From assembly GCA_905178155.1 (NCBI GenBank), contig CAJINV010000018.1, positions 254,479-318,478 of the forward strand: 64,000 nt of DNA, in the 5' to 3' direction. The notes beneath the pieces are model-generated. The model ran no database searches, had not been told where the DNA came from, and saw only the letters and a list, made by a program, of their open reading frames with translations. The DNA comes from Amoebophrya sp. A120. Lineage: Eukaryota > Sar > Dinophyceae > Syndiniales > Amoebophryaceae. Positions 30,001-38,258 of the stretch are shown here, piece by piece. The stretch's first letter is position 1; each line of letters begins with the position of its first letter. The position numbers and the translations under genes are program-made.

Positions 30001-33000
30001 ACAACACGACTGGAAATGGCTCTCATGGGGATGCGCATTACAAGTCTTCCTGTCTTTGCAAATCTGCATTACAACTCTGGTGTGGGTACGTTTTTACTCA
30101 GGATACAGCCAGCTTGGCCGCCATCAACGCAGGTAACGCCCCAGACGCAGATTCTTCGGCGGCACCCAAGCTGTTATCTGACTGGACGCAGAGGGGCTTA
30201 ATGTCGCCGTTGGACTCGAATAATTCCGTTGCGCGCGCGCCTAACGCGTGGAGCAACATGATACCGGAGTAGGATAACTCCAACGACGCTTGGTCTTCGT
30301 CTTGCACCATGCTGGCGGCCGTTTTCCGCGGGACCCAGGAGTGCTTTTTCCTCTCATAAATGTTCGCAAACAGGGGCGGCAGGCAGTTACGCTGGGATAA
30401 AGTTGGTGCACTAGATCCTGCTCCTTCTCCCGCTCCACTCCTGGTCATTGCGGTTGGCTTACTCTTGCCTCCCTGCATTTCACCCTGTACCAGAATCTTA
30501 CTTACCGGCTCAGGCTTCCCCTCCTCCGCGGCCTTGGTCTTTTCACTCTTCACTTTCCGCTGCAGCCTTTCCAGCACTTCCTGCTGAATCTGGGTGACGT
30601 CGAAAAGCGTTTTCACGCCGTTCTTTATCAAGTGCAAAAGTGTCTGGGTCTGGAAGATTGCATGTTTGTCATGCTTATCTGGCATGACTCTGAAATCTGT
30701 CATGGACGTTACCCAAGAGCCCCACTTTGCTGTCATGCAGAAACGCAGTTTGTCATGCCGAATAGGCAACACCTAGAAGCTCAAAAGCTTGTCATGCTGC
30801 GCCAGCACTTGTGGCCTCTTCATGATACGCCACCCAGCATCACAAGTTTCCAGACCCAGACACTTTTACAATGCATATTCTTCAGTCTCGGCCCCGCGGC
30901 GCTGTTTTCGGAGTGGGACTCGAGGATTATCCTAAGGAAAAACGTCCCCACCCCAGAGTTGTCATGCAAATTTGCATCCCAAAAAAGTTTCTCATGCGGA
31001 GCCTCATGAGAGCCATTTCCTAGTCTTGATTGTAAATTTGTGATGCTATAATCAACATGATATCCTAGATCTGTGATGCTTCGGAACTAGCTAAACAGGA
31101 CTACACTACCAGGACAAACTTGTCATGGGAAGCAACCATAGCTGGTTGATCTGTCTAGCAGATTTCCCATCTTGACTCTGGTATGGGGACACTTTTACTC
31201 AGGATAAGGATACCCTCGGATTCTTTCAAAAATTTCTCGATCTTGTAGTCGTTAGAGGTCGCCAAGTCACCCAGAATGGGGTGCCGGGACGAGGACGAGT
31301 GCTGGCTTTGGCTGTCTTCCTTGTTCTGGCCCGCACGCTCACCATCCTCGTGCCCGACGTACTCGGCGGTGTTTTGGTTGAAGTAGGCTGAGCGATCGAA
31401 GAGCACTTCGACGGACCAGTTCCACTGTGGTGTTTTCTCGAAGTCCATCGAATCGCCGGCACCCCTATCCCCCTCATCCTTCCGCCTGGTCAAAACGTAG
31501 TTCACCAGGTTCCAGGTGCCCTGCCGCCTATCCGACAGAAACGGCGCGAGCCGCGCGAACTCCTTCACCGGCTGAAAGAAGTTGATCGCGATCGCCGAGT
31601 TGTCCTGAAATTTCACCCGCTGCTCGCCGATGGTCTGGTGCGCGTATCCAAGAAAAAAACTGTGTTCGTGTAAGTCTTTTGGGAAAACAGCATCACAAGT
31701 TTGTCTGCAATGAAAGGAAAAACTTGTTATGCGCAGATAGGAAGGGAAAACACATAGGAAACGAGCCGATCATGCATGTTGAGCATGACAAGTATAACTG
31801 TTTTGCATTTTCTGCATCACAGATTTACACTTACACAGTTTTTTTGTTGCATAGCGCGTTGGGGCGATTCAACAGGTCCTGACAAGCTTGCAACACCGGG
31901 AAAATGTACTTGTTCACCAAATTTTTCAGCTCTTGTATCCTGAGTAAAAACGTTGCCACTCCAGAGCTAACATGGGGATTTTGCAACACAAACCTTGAAG
32001 TTTTGGGGGTCACGCATGACAAATTTCAGTTCGGACAGTAGTGCAGCTTAGCGTGGAAAGCCGCAAGACAAATCCATGTGCTTTTGCTGTTTACAGCATT
32101 ACAAATTTCAAAACACGACTGAAAATTATACCTATCAGGGGTGTTCGCATCACAAATATTCCTGTCATTGGAAATCAGCATGACAACCTTGGGGTGGGGA
32201 CGTTTTTCCTTAGGATATCCTGCTCCCTGTTGTCGATGAACTCTGGGTCGGTCAAATCCAACACCGGTAGGTAATACCGCCCGCGGTGCCAGGTGTTGGT
32301 CTTCAACAGCGCGCCTTTCTGATCCCCGACCGTCTTCAGGAAGGGGCAGGTCTGCGTTTGCTGGGATTTTGAGCCATCGGCGGTGAGCTCCAACTTCGTT
32401 TGGCTGGTCTCTTTCAACGTTTCGATGAAATCCTTGACAAAGAGCTCGGAGTATTCGCGTCCCGGAGTGATCAAACCTTTAATCCTCTCCAGGAACACAT
32501 TGTTCGCCAGAACGGGCTATGGATTGCAAAAGTGTCTGGGTCTGGAAGATTGCAACTTGTCATGCTAAATCCGAATCATGCAAAAATCTGTGCTGCATGA
32601 TTACCAAAAGAGGTCCACTTTTGAACAAGTTTAGAGGCAGTGTCTCATGCAGAATAGGCATGAGAGAGACCATACAGACTCTGTCATGCTAGGTCCCGCA
32701 TTCCAGACCTCAAGCAAGGGTCATGGCAAACCTGCATGACAAGTTCACACTCTTCCAGACCCAGACATTTTTGCATTTGATACGGGCTGGACTGCGCCGA
32801 AAGTCATCTCCCAGACTATAACCCGCTCAGGTGTTACAATCTCAAACGGTACAATAGAATATGGAAATCTGTGATGCAAGATTGCATGATCTAGCCAACT
32901 CTCATAGGATTGCGCATGACAAGTTCCGGAGCCCAAAACCCCCCTGCAATCTGGCGAAATTTGTATTGCAAAAGGTGGCACGCTGTGCGAGTCTGTCATG

Positions 33001-33489
33001 CTCATCATGCAACACAAGTTCTAGATTCGATTGTAACGTTTGAGATTGTAACGTTTCAGCAAGTCATACAGACAAGCAGCACCGGAAAGAACAGCATTGC
33101 GGCTGTTCGAATGGTATCAAATGCAAATATGTCTGGGTCTGGAAACTTGTAATGCAAAAAGTGAAGAATCAGAGTTCCACTGCAATACGGAGCCAAGCAT
33201 GACAAATTTTTGGGCTCCTATGTGTTGCGTGTTCCGCATGGCAAACTGCGTTTTTGCATGACAGGTAAGAGGACACCTTCGTGCCCATGCATCACAGATA
33301 TTTGAGCCATGTCAGGCATGCATGACAAATGTAGCAATCTTCCAGACCCAGACATATTTGCAGTTGATAAATGGAGCTGCTGCGGTGAGAGGTCTTTTTG
33401 GAACCACCCGAAGTGCCGGACGTCGCTTGTTTTTGTCCTCGCCATACCACAGACGTTGAACCCGACATCTTGTGGCTTGTTTCGTGCAT
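1..33489 (-). CDS. Gene 1: giant protein of unknown function (5' part; continues past the window start)
   Basis: The reading frame is broken into 68 exon pieces by 67 introners. Deleting each element with one 5-bp duplication leaves about 16.5 kb of exon, or roughly 5,500 codons, assuming the rule holds throughout. I stitched about a dozen junctions (for example at 29311, 29565, 30105, 30877, 31853, 32217 and 33369) and all stayed open. The start is ATG at 33489; an in-frame ATG at 33468 is also possible. Residues 43-65 form a hydrophobic segment (core MLFFPVLLVW) that could be a signal peptide or anchor. The rest is charged and helix-rich, with an acidic Ser/Thr-rich tract (28833-29022), Lys/Glu-rich coiled-coil-like stretches (1316-1450) and a Pro/Glu-rich tract (690-790). 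I recognise no domain. The 3' end lies outside the window, so total length is unknown. Confidence 0.8.
42..249. mobile_element. Introner, family E
   Basis: 208 bp. TSD GAGCA intact. The left end reads TGT instead of TAT. Confidence 0.82.
324..609 (+). mobile_element. Introner, family B2 forward
   Basis: 286 bp. TSD CAGCA intact. Confidence 0.88.
1040..1315 (+). mobile_element. Introner, family A1 forward
   Basis: 276 bp. TSD AGTCG intact. Confidence 0.88.
1580..1832 (+). mobile_element. Introner, family A3 forward
   Basis: 253 bp. TSD TTCAC/TTCGC, one mismatch. Confidence 0.82.
1905..2080. mobile_element. Introner, family D
   Basis: 176 bp. TSD TGATG intact. Confidence 0.87.
2443..2751 (+). 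mobile_element. Introner, family H forward
   Basis: 309 bp. TSD AGATG intact. Very similar to the copy at 12841. Confidence 0.88.
2904..3097. mobile_element. Introner, family D
   Basis: 194 bp. TSD TCCAC intact. Confidence 0.86.
3793..4008. mobile_element. Introner, family G
   Basis: 216 bp. TSD TCGGG intact. Confidence 0.88.
4977..5231 (+). mobile_element. Introner, family A3 forward
   Basis: 255 bp. TSD ACTCC/ACTCT, one mismatch. Confidence 0.83.
5299..5469. mobile_element. Introner, family D
   Basis: 171 bp. TSD AACAG intact. Only 67 bp from its neighbour. Confidence 0.87.
5723..5982 (+). mobile_element. Introner, family A1 forward
   Basis: 260 bp. TSD ACCGC/ACCGT, one mismatch. Confidence 0.84.
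6034..6318 (-). mobile_element. Introner, family B1 reverse
   Basis: 285 bp. Left end CAT. TSD TCCAT/TCTAT, one mismatch. Confidence 0.82.
6467..6615. mobile_element. Introner, family F
   Basis: 149 bp. Left end GAT. TSD AATGA intact. Confidence 0.84.
6718..6990 (+). mobile_element. Introner, family B2 forward
   Basis: 273 bp. TSD TCGAT intact. Confidence 0.88.
7333..7486. mobile_element. Introner, family F
   Basis: 154 bp. TSD TCAAC intact. Confidence 0.88.
7547..7871 (+). mobile_element. Introner, family C forward
   Basis: 325 bp. TSD TGTTC intact. Separated from the previous element by 60 bp of exon. Confidence 0.88.
8152..8415 (-). mobile_element. Introner, family A3 reverse, divergent
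   Basis: 264 bp. TSD ACGCC intact. Confidence 0.86.
9442..9702 (-). mobile_element. Introner, family A1 reverse
   Basis: 261 bp. TSD TGTTC intact. Interior is the reverse complement of the copy at 11490. Confidence 0.88.
9771..9928. mobile_element. Introner, family F
   Basis: 158 bp. TSD TGGCA intact. Confidence 0.87.
10046..10308 (-). mobile_element. Introner, family A1 reverse
   Basis: 263 bp. TSD CGGTC intact. Confidence 0.88.
10356..10635 (-). mobile_element. Introner, family B2 reverse
   Basis: 280 bp. TSD GAGTC/GGGTC, one mismatch. Separated by 47 bp from the element before. Confidence 0.8.
10687..11003. mobile_element. Introner, family C
   Basis: 317 bp. TSD CGGGT intact. Interior differs from both usual C orientations. 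Confidence 0.85.
11490..11750 (+). mobile_element. Introner, family A1 forward
   Basis: 261 bp. TSD TCCGC intact. Confidence 0.88.
12190..12482 (+). mobile_element. Introner, family B1 forward
   Basis: 293 bp. TSD TGCCA intact. Confidence 0.88.
12530..12791 (-). mobile_element. Introner, family A2 reverse
   Basis: 262 bp. TSD GCTGG intact. Confidence 0.88.
12841..13151 (+). mobile_element. Introner, family H forward
   Basis: 311 bp. TSD TGCAC intact. The left TIR resembles family C, while the body matches the copy at 2443. Confidence 0.87.
14161..14330. mobile_element. Introner, family F, degenerate
   Basis: 170 bp. TSD CAAAG/CAGTG, two mismatches. Flanking frame still rejoins (AEQTLKTLTK). 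Confidence 0.75.
14383..14621 (+). mobile_element. Introner, family A2 forward
   Basis: 239 bp. TSD GCTGC intact. Right end GTA. Confidence 0.86.
14828..15137 (-). mobile_element. Introner, family H reverse
   Basis: 310 bp. TSD TCGCC intact. Opposite orientation to 2443 and 12841. Confidence 0.87.
15409..15661. mobile_element. Introner, family A mosaic (A1/A3)
   Basis: 253 bp. TSD GTGAT/GTGAC, one mismatch. Left half resembles A1 forward, right half A3 reverse. Confidence 0.82.
15891..16152 (-). mobile_element. Introner, family A1 reverse
   Basis: 262 bp. TSD CTTCG intact. Confidence 0.88.
16207..16485 (+). mobile_element. Introner, family B1 forward
   Basis: 279 bp. TSD TCGGA intact. Confidence 0.88.
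17265..17483. mobile_element. Introner, family E
   Basis: 219 bp. TSD TGCTT intact. Confidence 0.87.
17760..18025 (-). mobile_element. Introner, family A2 reverse
   Basis: 266 bp. TSD CCCCG intact. Confidence 0.88.
18081..18359 (+). mobile_element. Introner, family B2 forward
   Basis: 279 bp. TSD GCGGA intact. Confidence 0.88.
18698..18870. mobile_element. Introner, family D
   Basis: 173 bp. TSD GTGAT intact. Confidence 0.88.
18956..19171. mobile_element. Introner, family G
   Basis: 216 bp. TSD GGCGG/TGCGG, one mismatch. Nearly identical to the copy at 3793. Confidence 0.85.
19266..19527 (-). mobile_element. Introner, family A1 reverse
   Basis: 262 bp. TSD TGTGT/TGTGG, one mismatch. Confidence 0.85.
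20098..20363 (+). mobile_element. Introner, family A1 forward
   Basis: 266 bp. TSD GCTGT intact. Confidence 0.88.
20434..20715 (+). mobile_element. Introner, family B1 forward
   Basis: 282 bp. TSD TCTTG intact. Confidence 0.88.
21110..21366 (+). mobile_element. Introner, family A3-like forward
   Basis: 257 bp. TSD CCCAC/CACAC, one mismatch. Confidence 0.82.
21612..21864 (+). mobile_element. Introner, family A3 forward
   Basis: 253 bp. TSD TCCGT intact. Confidence 0.88.
22058..22385 (+). mobile_element. Introner, family C forward
   Basis: 328 bp. TSD CTGCT/CTGTT, one mismatch. Confidence 0.84.
22442..22704 (-). mobile_element. Introner, family A1 reverse
   Basis: 263 bp. TSD CGCCG intact. 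Confidence 0.88.
22760..23011. mobile_element. Introner, family A mosaic (A3/A1)
   Basis: 252 bp. TSD TTTTG intact. Left part resembles A3 forward, right part A1 reverse. Confidence 0.86.
23657..23918 (-). mobile_element. Introner, family A2 reverse
   Basis: 262 bp. TSD GTAGA/GTAAA, one mismatch. Confidence 0.84.
23985..24249 (+). mobile_element. Introner, family A1 forward
   Basis: 265 bp. TSD TTTTG/TTTTC, one mismatch. Confidence 0.84.
24330..24581 (-). mobile_element. Introner, family A3 reverse
   Basis: 252 bp. TSD AGCTG intact. Confidence 0.88.
24641..24921 (+). mobile_element. Introner, family B2 forward
   Basis: 281 bp. TSD GCGCT/GCCCC, two mismatches. The exact boundary is less certain. 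Confidence 0.78.
24975..25221 (-). mobile_element. Introner, family A1 reverse
   Basis: 247 bp. TSD TCGCC intact. TIR carries a 2-base insertion. Confidence 0.86.
25785..26018. mobile_element. Introner, family I
   Basis: 234 bp. TSD GAGTC intact. Ends TATAGCG and its imperfect complement; contains a doubled CTCAACTGTTA motif. Confidence 0.82.
26047..26256. mobile_element. Introner, family E
   Basis: 210 bp. TSD CTCCT/TTCCT, one mismatch. Close relative of the copy at 31645. Confidence 0.84.
26321..26601 (-). mobile_element. Introner, family B1 reverse
   Basis: 281 bp. TSD CCAAG/CCAAA, one mismatch. Confidence 0.84.
26867..27052. mobile_element. Introner, family D
   Basis: 186 bp. TSD CACGC/CAGGC, one mismatch. 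Confidence 0.84.
27368..27559. mobile_element. Introner, family G
   Basis: 192 bp. TSD TGGCA/TGGCC, one mismatch. Interior differs from the other G copies. Confidence 0.83.
28362..28568. mobile_element. Introner, family E
   Basis: 207 bp. TSD GCAAC intact. Confidence 0.88.
28660..28832. mobile_element. Introner, family D
   Basis: 173 bp. TSD CGGGA/CGGCA, one mismatch. Confidence 0.83.
29028..29311 (-). mobile_element. Introner, family A1 reverse, with internal triplication
   Basis: 284 bp. TSD TGCAA intact. A roughly 21-bp segment is repeated three times at 29154-29236. Confidence 0.87.
29154..29236 (+). repeat. Three imperfect copies of a 21-bp unit inside an introner
   Basis: CCTCTACCGCATGAGAAATG-type units start at 29154, 29189 and 29213. 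Confidence 0.8.
29395..29565. mobile_element. Introner, family D
   Basis: 171 bp. TSD TTCGA intact. Confidence 0.88.
29827..30105 (-). mobile_element. Introner, family B1 reverse
   Basis: 279 bp. TSD CAGCC intact. TIR variant ACGTACCCACACC. Confidence 0.88.
30626..30877 (-). mobile_element. Introner, family A3 reverse
   Basis: 252 bp. TSD TTCTT intact. Confidence 0.88.
30928..31206 (-). mobile_element. Introner, family B2 reverse
   Basis: 279 bp. TSD AGGAT intact. Only 50 bp of exon from the previous element. Confidence 0.88.
31645..31853. mobile_element. Introner, family E
   Basis: 209 bp. TSD GCGCG intact. Confidence 0.88.
31936..32217 (-). mobile_element. Introner, family B1 reverse
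   Basis: 282 bp. TSD TCTTG/TCCTG, one mismatch. Frame rejoins as REQELKNLVN. Confidence 0.85.
32518..32782 (+). mobile_element. Introner, family A2 forward
   Basis: 265 bp. TSD CGGGC intact. Confidence 0.88.
32817..33068. mobile_element. Introner, family I
   Basis: 252 bp. TSD CAGAC intact. TIR carries GTTACAATCTCAAACG. Removal yields the hydrophobic N-terminal segment of gene 1 without a stop. Confidence 0.83.
33115..33369 (+). mobile_element. Introner, family A3-like forward
   Basis: 255 bp. TSD AATGG intact. First introner of gene 1, about 40 codons after the start. Confidence 0.88.
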
Positions 33490-34329
33490 CCCACAGATGA
33501 AATAACAGATTTCAGTAGGGACAAAGGTTCGGAATATAAATATTTTACACGGGTAGTAGAGAAATGTTGTATTTTTATCGAACGAGACAAGAACAAAAAT
33601 GTGGGCGGAGGGTAGTTTTCTGAAGTTATTTTCTAGCAGAAGTTCTTGTGGTTCGTTGTATGTAGTAGAAATCCTTCGTGCGATGTTGAAATAAAGTGTC
33701 TACTTACACTCCCAACCGAAGCCAGAATCTTCGCAAGCCGAACGAGATTTCTTGGAAATTCGCTTTGATGCTTGCGAGAAGGCTTGGAAGAAGTAGAAAA
33801 GCAGCCGTAGTTGTATTGTGATATGTAATATTTTTGGTCGACGTCGCGCTGTGACCGTGAAATATTGATAAGCTCTAGAAGCCTGATTTATGTGCTCTTA
33901 TCTTACGCTTCGCGTAAAACAAGGCTTGTTGCTGTGACAAAATAAAACTAAGTGATAAACAGAGGCGGACTTTATTTTCTAGTCTGCGACTTTGTTGTAG
34001 ATGAAGATGTGATAACGGAAAAATAAAAAGAAGCGGAAAGAATATTTTAACAACAGGGCTCAGTGTCGGTTTGGGAGGTCTCTAGATTTTGATGAGGAAA
34101 TATTCTCGTCGTAAGTTTACTACATTCAGACAGGTAAAAGAGAGTGCTTCGAAGATTTCGAAATTATAACCCTAGCAGCCGCCCGAAAACGAATTCAGGT
34201 GCTGACTGCTACGGCATAGAATTAGTAAACACAGAAATAATTTCGTTGATGGCAGGTTCTATACTATAGAATGCCGAAGGAAGATTGCCTGGGGATTATA
34301 TTTGTGGGGAGATTTTATTACATCGTGCA
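33490..34329. other. AT-rich spacer upstream of gene 1
   Basis: No introner and no convincing reading frame. It presumably holds the gene 1 promoter and 5' leader, but I see no recognisable promoter element. Confidence 0.5.
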
Positions 34330-35299
34330 GTTCTTGGAAGGTTCTTCATGCAAATAGTTGTGCCACGATGTCATCGTGGACGATCAGTTGGTGGAGCTGC
34401 CTGCTATCGCCACGCTCTCATCCGCGCAAAAACTTTTTCGCCACGGAGAGGCGGTGATACAGGAGTGGTATAGTACTTACATCACCGTGACTCTAGAACT
34501 ACAGGATCGCGAACCAACTGCGGTGCAAGCTATGCCTCGACTAAGAATGAAGATCATCTGTAAAAAGATCGGAGTCCTTGTCCTCTGTCTGGCTAACAAT
34601 AGATCAAGGCAATACACATCATGCTGACCACTAAATCGCATGCAATAGCGAACGTTGCGTAATGAAATGCGTGATCTCCAACTCGAGAAGCAGTCTTCCA
34701 AGGGAGAGTAAAGTTTAAAGCGAGGAGATCTTTTCCGCCTATCCGGTCAGTAAAATTGAGAGAAACTATCTTGGTGACAGTAAGATGCGGTTGGTGGACA
34801 CGCTCGGAGATCTTGATCTGCTAGCAAGTAGTGAGGACCAGTTATTGAGCGCCACCGTTCGTAATATCACGATGCTCTGTGCAGCTAGTGCAAATATAGA
34901 TCTGCGTCACGACAAGTTGATCATCTGGGAGTTGTTGCATTAGCCACAGCTAATGCTTCTGAACTTGCCATCTTGAAAGAGAAAATCGTCCATGTTCTTG
35001 GAGCCAGAGAGATTCTTTATCCGAGTAGACGGCCTGTCAAGATCAATCAATATATCCGGCGAATCAGCCAACACGAAACAGAGCGTCATGCTGCTTTTTC
35101 CGTTCTTGCGAACGGAAACTACCGAGAAAAAGACGACCGAGGAATAAATAACAAAGCCGAGAACCGATTGATTCCAATTTTGGAACGCTCGAAACTTACT
35201 CCCATTGCTGCGGTGGTGTATCTATATTCCACAAGAAGCGTCCTCGCTCCTGTGCAGGAGCTCCTGCACTTGATCGTTTATTTATCATATTCATAAGGG
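34330..35299 (+). pseudogene. Decayed plus-strand protein-coding remnant
   Basis: Three open stretches succeed one another on the plus strand: about 34330-34627, 34719-34943 and 34928-35299. The second ends at TAG 34941, while a protein-like frame (VVALATANASELAILKEK) continues in a different frame from about 34928, which suggests a frameshift. The pieces are helical and lack Met starts. I do not recognise the family. An 18-bp perfect palindrome (GTGCAGGAGCTCCTGCAC) lies at 35252-35269 inside the third stretch. It could also be a multi-exon gene whose introns I cannot place. Confidence 0.3.
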
Positions 35300-35636
35300 G
35301 GTTTCAATATAGTGTGTGGCTTTCGGAAAAATCTTTGCTAGCCCTCTTCCAGCAATAAAGCGACATTGATGTTGGTTTCTGTAATAGACGCTGCCACGTA
35401 ACTCGACCACACGCTATCTTCGTGCTCCCGCTTTGCTTAGTGGTAGTTTTGGGCTCTTGTGAACCCAAAACTTGTTTTTTTTGTGAAAGTTCTGCAGTAG
35501 TTGTATTCTTTTCTTTCATTTCCGCTTCTTTTCTAAGTACATTATTTCCTTAAGTGGTTAAAAAAAAACTTATTTCGTTGCAAGAAGAAAAGTCGTGTGT
35601 GTGTGAAATTATAACCACTCCATCCAGAGGTGGAAT
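35300..35636. other. Spacer without recognisable genes
   Basis: AT-rich with short A-runs and a (GT)n-like patch near 35596. Nothing else seen. Confidence 0.5.
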
Positions 35637-35922
35637 TATGCATCGCAAATATGTCTGGGCCTGACAGATTCCGAGATTTGTCATGCAGTTTCTCAAAGCT
35701 TCCGCAAGTCTGAAATGCCTAGCATCACAGGTTCTGCAGCCCCTTCGTGATCATGCCTAAGTATTCTGAATGAGAGATTACACCCTCTCAGCATGACCTG
35801 ACCAGAAGAAGTGAGCACCTATTGAAGGAAATCACACACGAGAACTCTGTGTGAAGATCCGCAACTCGCAACACATTCACAAGTTCGGACCCTTCCAGAC
35901 CCAGACATATTTGCACTTGATA
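35637..35922 (-). mobile_element. Degenerate introner, family A2-like reverse, outside a clear CDS
   Basis: 286 bp. TSD GGAAT/GAATT (offset by one). The TIR has decayed to CTGGGCCTGACAG on the left. It lies 3' of the gene 5 stop. Confidence 0.7.
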
Positions 35923-36226
35923 GAATTGGTCCGTTGATGTCATAGCACAGTTCGAACCACTAGCGTATCGAAGTGAGAAGTCGCCCTCTCCGTGCTGCGC
36001 GAGAGATTTGCGCCGAATGAAAAAGATTTGCGCAATAGCAAATCGGATTATACTTGTACTGCGCAACAAAGCAGCAGGACAAAGCCAGAATAAACTCTCC
36101 CATAGTCAGCTTCCTGAGGGCGTAATATTCCGTTCTTAGGCTCCACGTTATATATTGATGCAATATTAGTACTAGTACAGGACGAGCTCTAGTACTTGTT
36201 GCGTAGTACCAAAAAATGTGCAAAAA

Positions 36227-37536
36227 TCAGTCCGCGCAAATCCGTTTTGAGTTGTATGGAGGAGGGCGATTCCTCGACATAACATTCGCGATCTTTCGGA
36301 TGATATCTCTCTTCCGCTGCGGCTTTGCGCCGATGGGGATGCTGTTCTTGGGCGTTATCCCACGAAAAAACTGTATCACTGTGACGATTTTGCAAGATCT
36401 GCATCGCAAGTTTGTAGTTCCACATGACAAACAAAACTTGGCATGCGTGCTTCCTTCACTCTACGGGAAAACACAGCTAAAAATCCAATGTCTTGCATGT
36501 GTAGCAAGACATCAAACACATTTGCATTCCGTTCAATGCATCACAAGTTCACAGTGAAGCAGTTTTTTCTTGCGATACTAGGCGTGGACGCGGCTGTACT
36601 GTGACTCACGGACGACACTTTCCGTGTCGCGGTGGGGTGCACGTGGTGTTTTTTCGTGATTTTTTGCTGATCCTTCTTGGTCATTTCGGCCTCCTCCAGC
36701 CCGCGCAGGTAGTCCCCGAAGTTGATGCCCTTCAGCTTGTGAGACGAAGTGGGAGGACGGGCCTTTTCCTCATCGATTTCGGGCAACAAATAATCGCAAC
36801 ATCAAATAGCAAATATATGTGAAGTCCTCCGGGTCGTAGTTACTGAGAAATTTATAACTGATGCAACTAAATACTCAATCGTGGCGCTGCTCCAAATCTA
36901 TCAGACATACTAGTACCACAATGGAGGCTGGTTTTGCAAATAATACGCCGCTTCTGTCCATGACACAAATGGCGCAACTGCAACTGTTTCATCAATCTTG
37001 TTTCTCACGACCCGACCTCACATGATTTGACGTGCGGGATAAGGCATGGAGCACGGATTTGGATGTCGGGTACATTTTTTTCGTCTGCACAATATGCCAC
37101 ATCTATCACATAGAGAAATCTACTTCGAGACAAGCAGCCCCTTTTTACTGTGAACAAATCTATTACAGGACATTTTATTTTTCCCACGACCCGCCATTGG
37201 CTCGCAAGCTGTGCCGGTTCATGACATCAAGGTGAGACATAGAGACGCTGTGACGAGGAGTACTAGAATCATAATAATTACGCACACAGATGAAGATCAT
37301 GACCGATCCACGACCACATGCCACACGGACAGCTGCGTTAAAGTTCTTGTTTCTCGTGATAAGGTTTTAAAGTCCCGCGTCATCCCAGCGTTCTGCTCGG
37401 CCTCCGTGAGGGGGTCTGCCATGATTGGCTCCACACGACGTTCTTGGGGGGTAGTCGTCGTACGTTGTTCCTGCACATAGACATCACGCTCTTCGAGCAT
37501 GTTCAAACTGTGACGAGAGGTTGTAGAGCGTCTCAT
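36227..37536 (-). CDS. Gene 5: small hypothetical protein, exon structure partly unresolved
   Basis: The last two coding pieces (about 36790-36581, then 36350-36230) join in frame once the family E element and one GGCGT copy are removed, ending at TGA 36229-36227. They encode a basic Lys/Arg-rich tail. A separate open stretch starting at ATG 37536 (MRRSTTSRHSL) is a plausible first exon, but I could not fix the intron between about 37330 and 36800. An in-frame stop lies just upstream of the second piece, next to a sequence resembling the end of a decayed family A element (about 36801-36825). No known domain was seen. The link between the first and second exons is a guess. Confidence 0.4.
36356..36580. 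mobile_element. Introner, family E, in gene 5
   Basis: 225 bp. TSD GGCGT intact, but the right copy sits three bases (CTA) beyond the usual ATA end. Removal joins STP to KNSIPIG. Confidence 0.78.
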
Positions 37537-38212
37537 TTTTCGTGCAAAGCACAAAGTAGAAAAAAAAGCAAAGAGGGTTCAATATATAAAACTCGGTTTA
37601 TTTGTTTACACAGACTCGAAAAATCAATACGGTATTAAAAACCGGAACATCAACGTAACAGATAGAATTTCGAAAAGACCTTTGACCTCTGTTTCTCTCG
37701 AAAAAAAAAAACCACTCTGGCAGGACTGGCAGGACTTCTTCGTCCACGTGCTTCAAAATAACTTTACTCGAGCTTCTAATCAAAACTATGTTTGGAGAGG
37801 AAATGACACAATATTTTCCAGCGCGCCGCAACGAGGACACGCGGGCGAACTCGCGAGACCATGCCTGCTCTAGCTCTAGGCAGACCTTTGTATAGAACCA
37901 CGAAAGCTGCAAGATACTGCCGGGGCATCAAAGAGAAGAAACAAAACTGCTGATCCACAAAAACTCAAGTAACCAATTAATTCACATTACGCACTGATCG
38001 AAAATGATATCCAAGTTTGGAGAACGAAAAAATGAAAAAAAAAAACTGCTAGTTCACCAGACCGAAAAACGTTGCAGACCGCAGCGAAGCTTTCACGGCT
38101 CGAGAAGGACTGCCTCGCGGCCTTAGAAGAAATCGTCAAACGATACGCAACAGCGAAAGTGTACGTTGCGCCGTAAAAATAAGTCCTAGCCTCGGAAAGA
38201 ACAGACATCCTG
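37537..38212. other. Spacer upstream of gene 5
   Basis: AT-rich. Short reading frames on both strands have no protein-like character. No introner. Confidence 0.45.
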
Positions 38213-38258
38213 GACGAGAACACCGAACTGCTCATCAACTAGTTTGCTGCATGCGCTC
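38213..38258 (+). repeat. Left copy of a 46-bp direct repeat bracketing a GC-rich island
   Basis: Begins GACGAGAACACCGAACTGCT. About 42 of 46 bases match the copy at 39496-39541. Confidence 0.8.

Noticed and set aside
36801-36825. A second full family A introner in gene 5
   Set aside because: Only one TIR-like end (ATCAAATAGCAAATATATG) is visible, with no partner end or TSD nearby, so I mention it only as a possible remnant.
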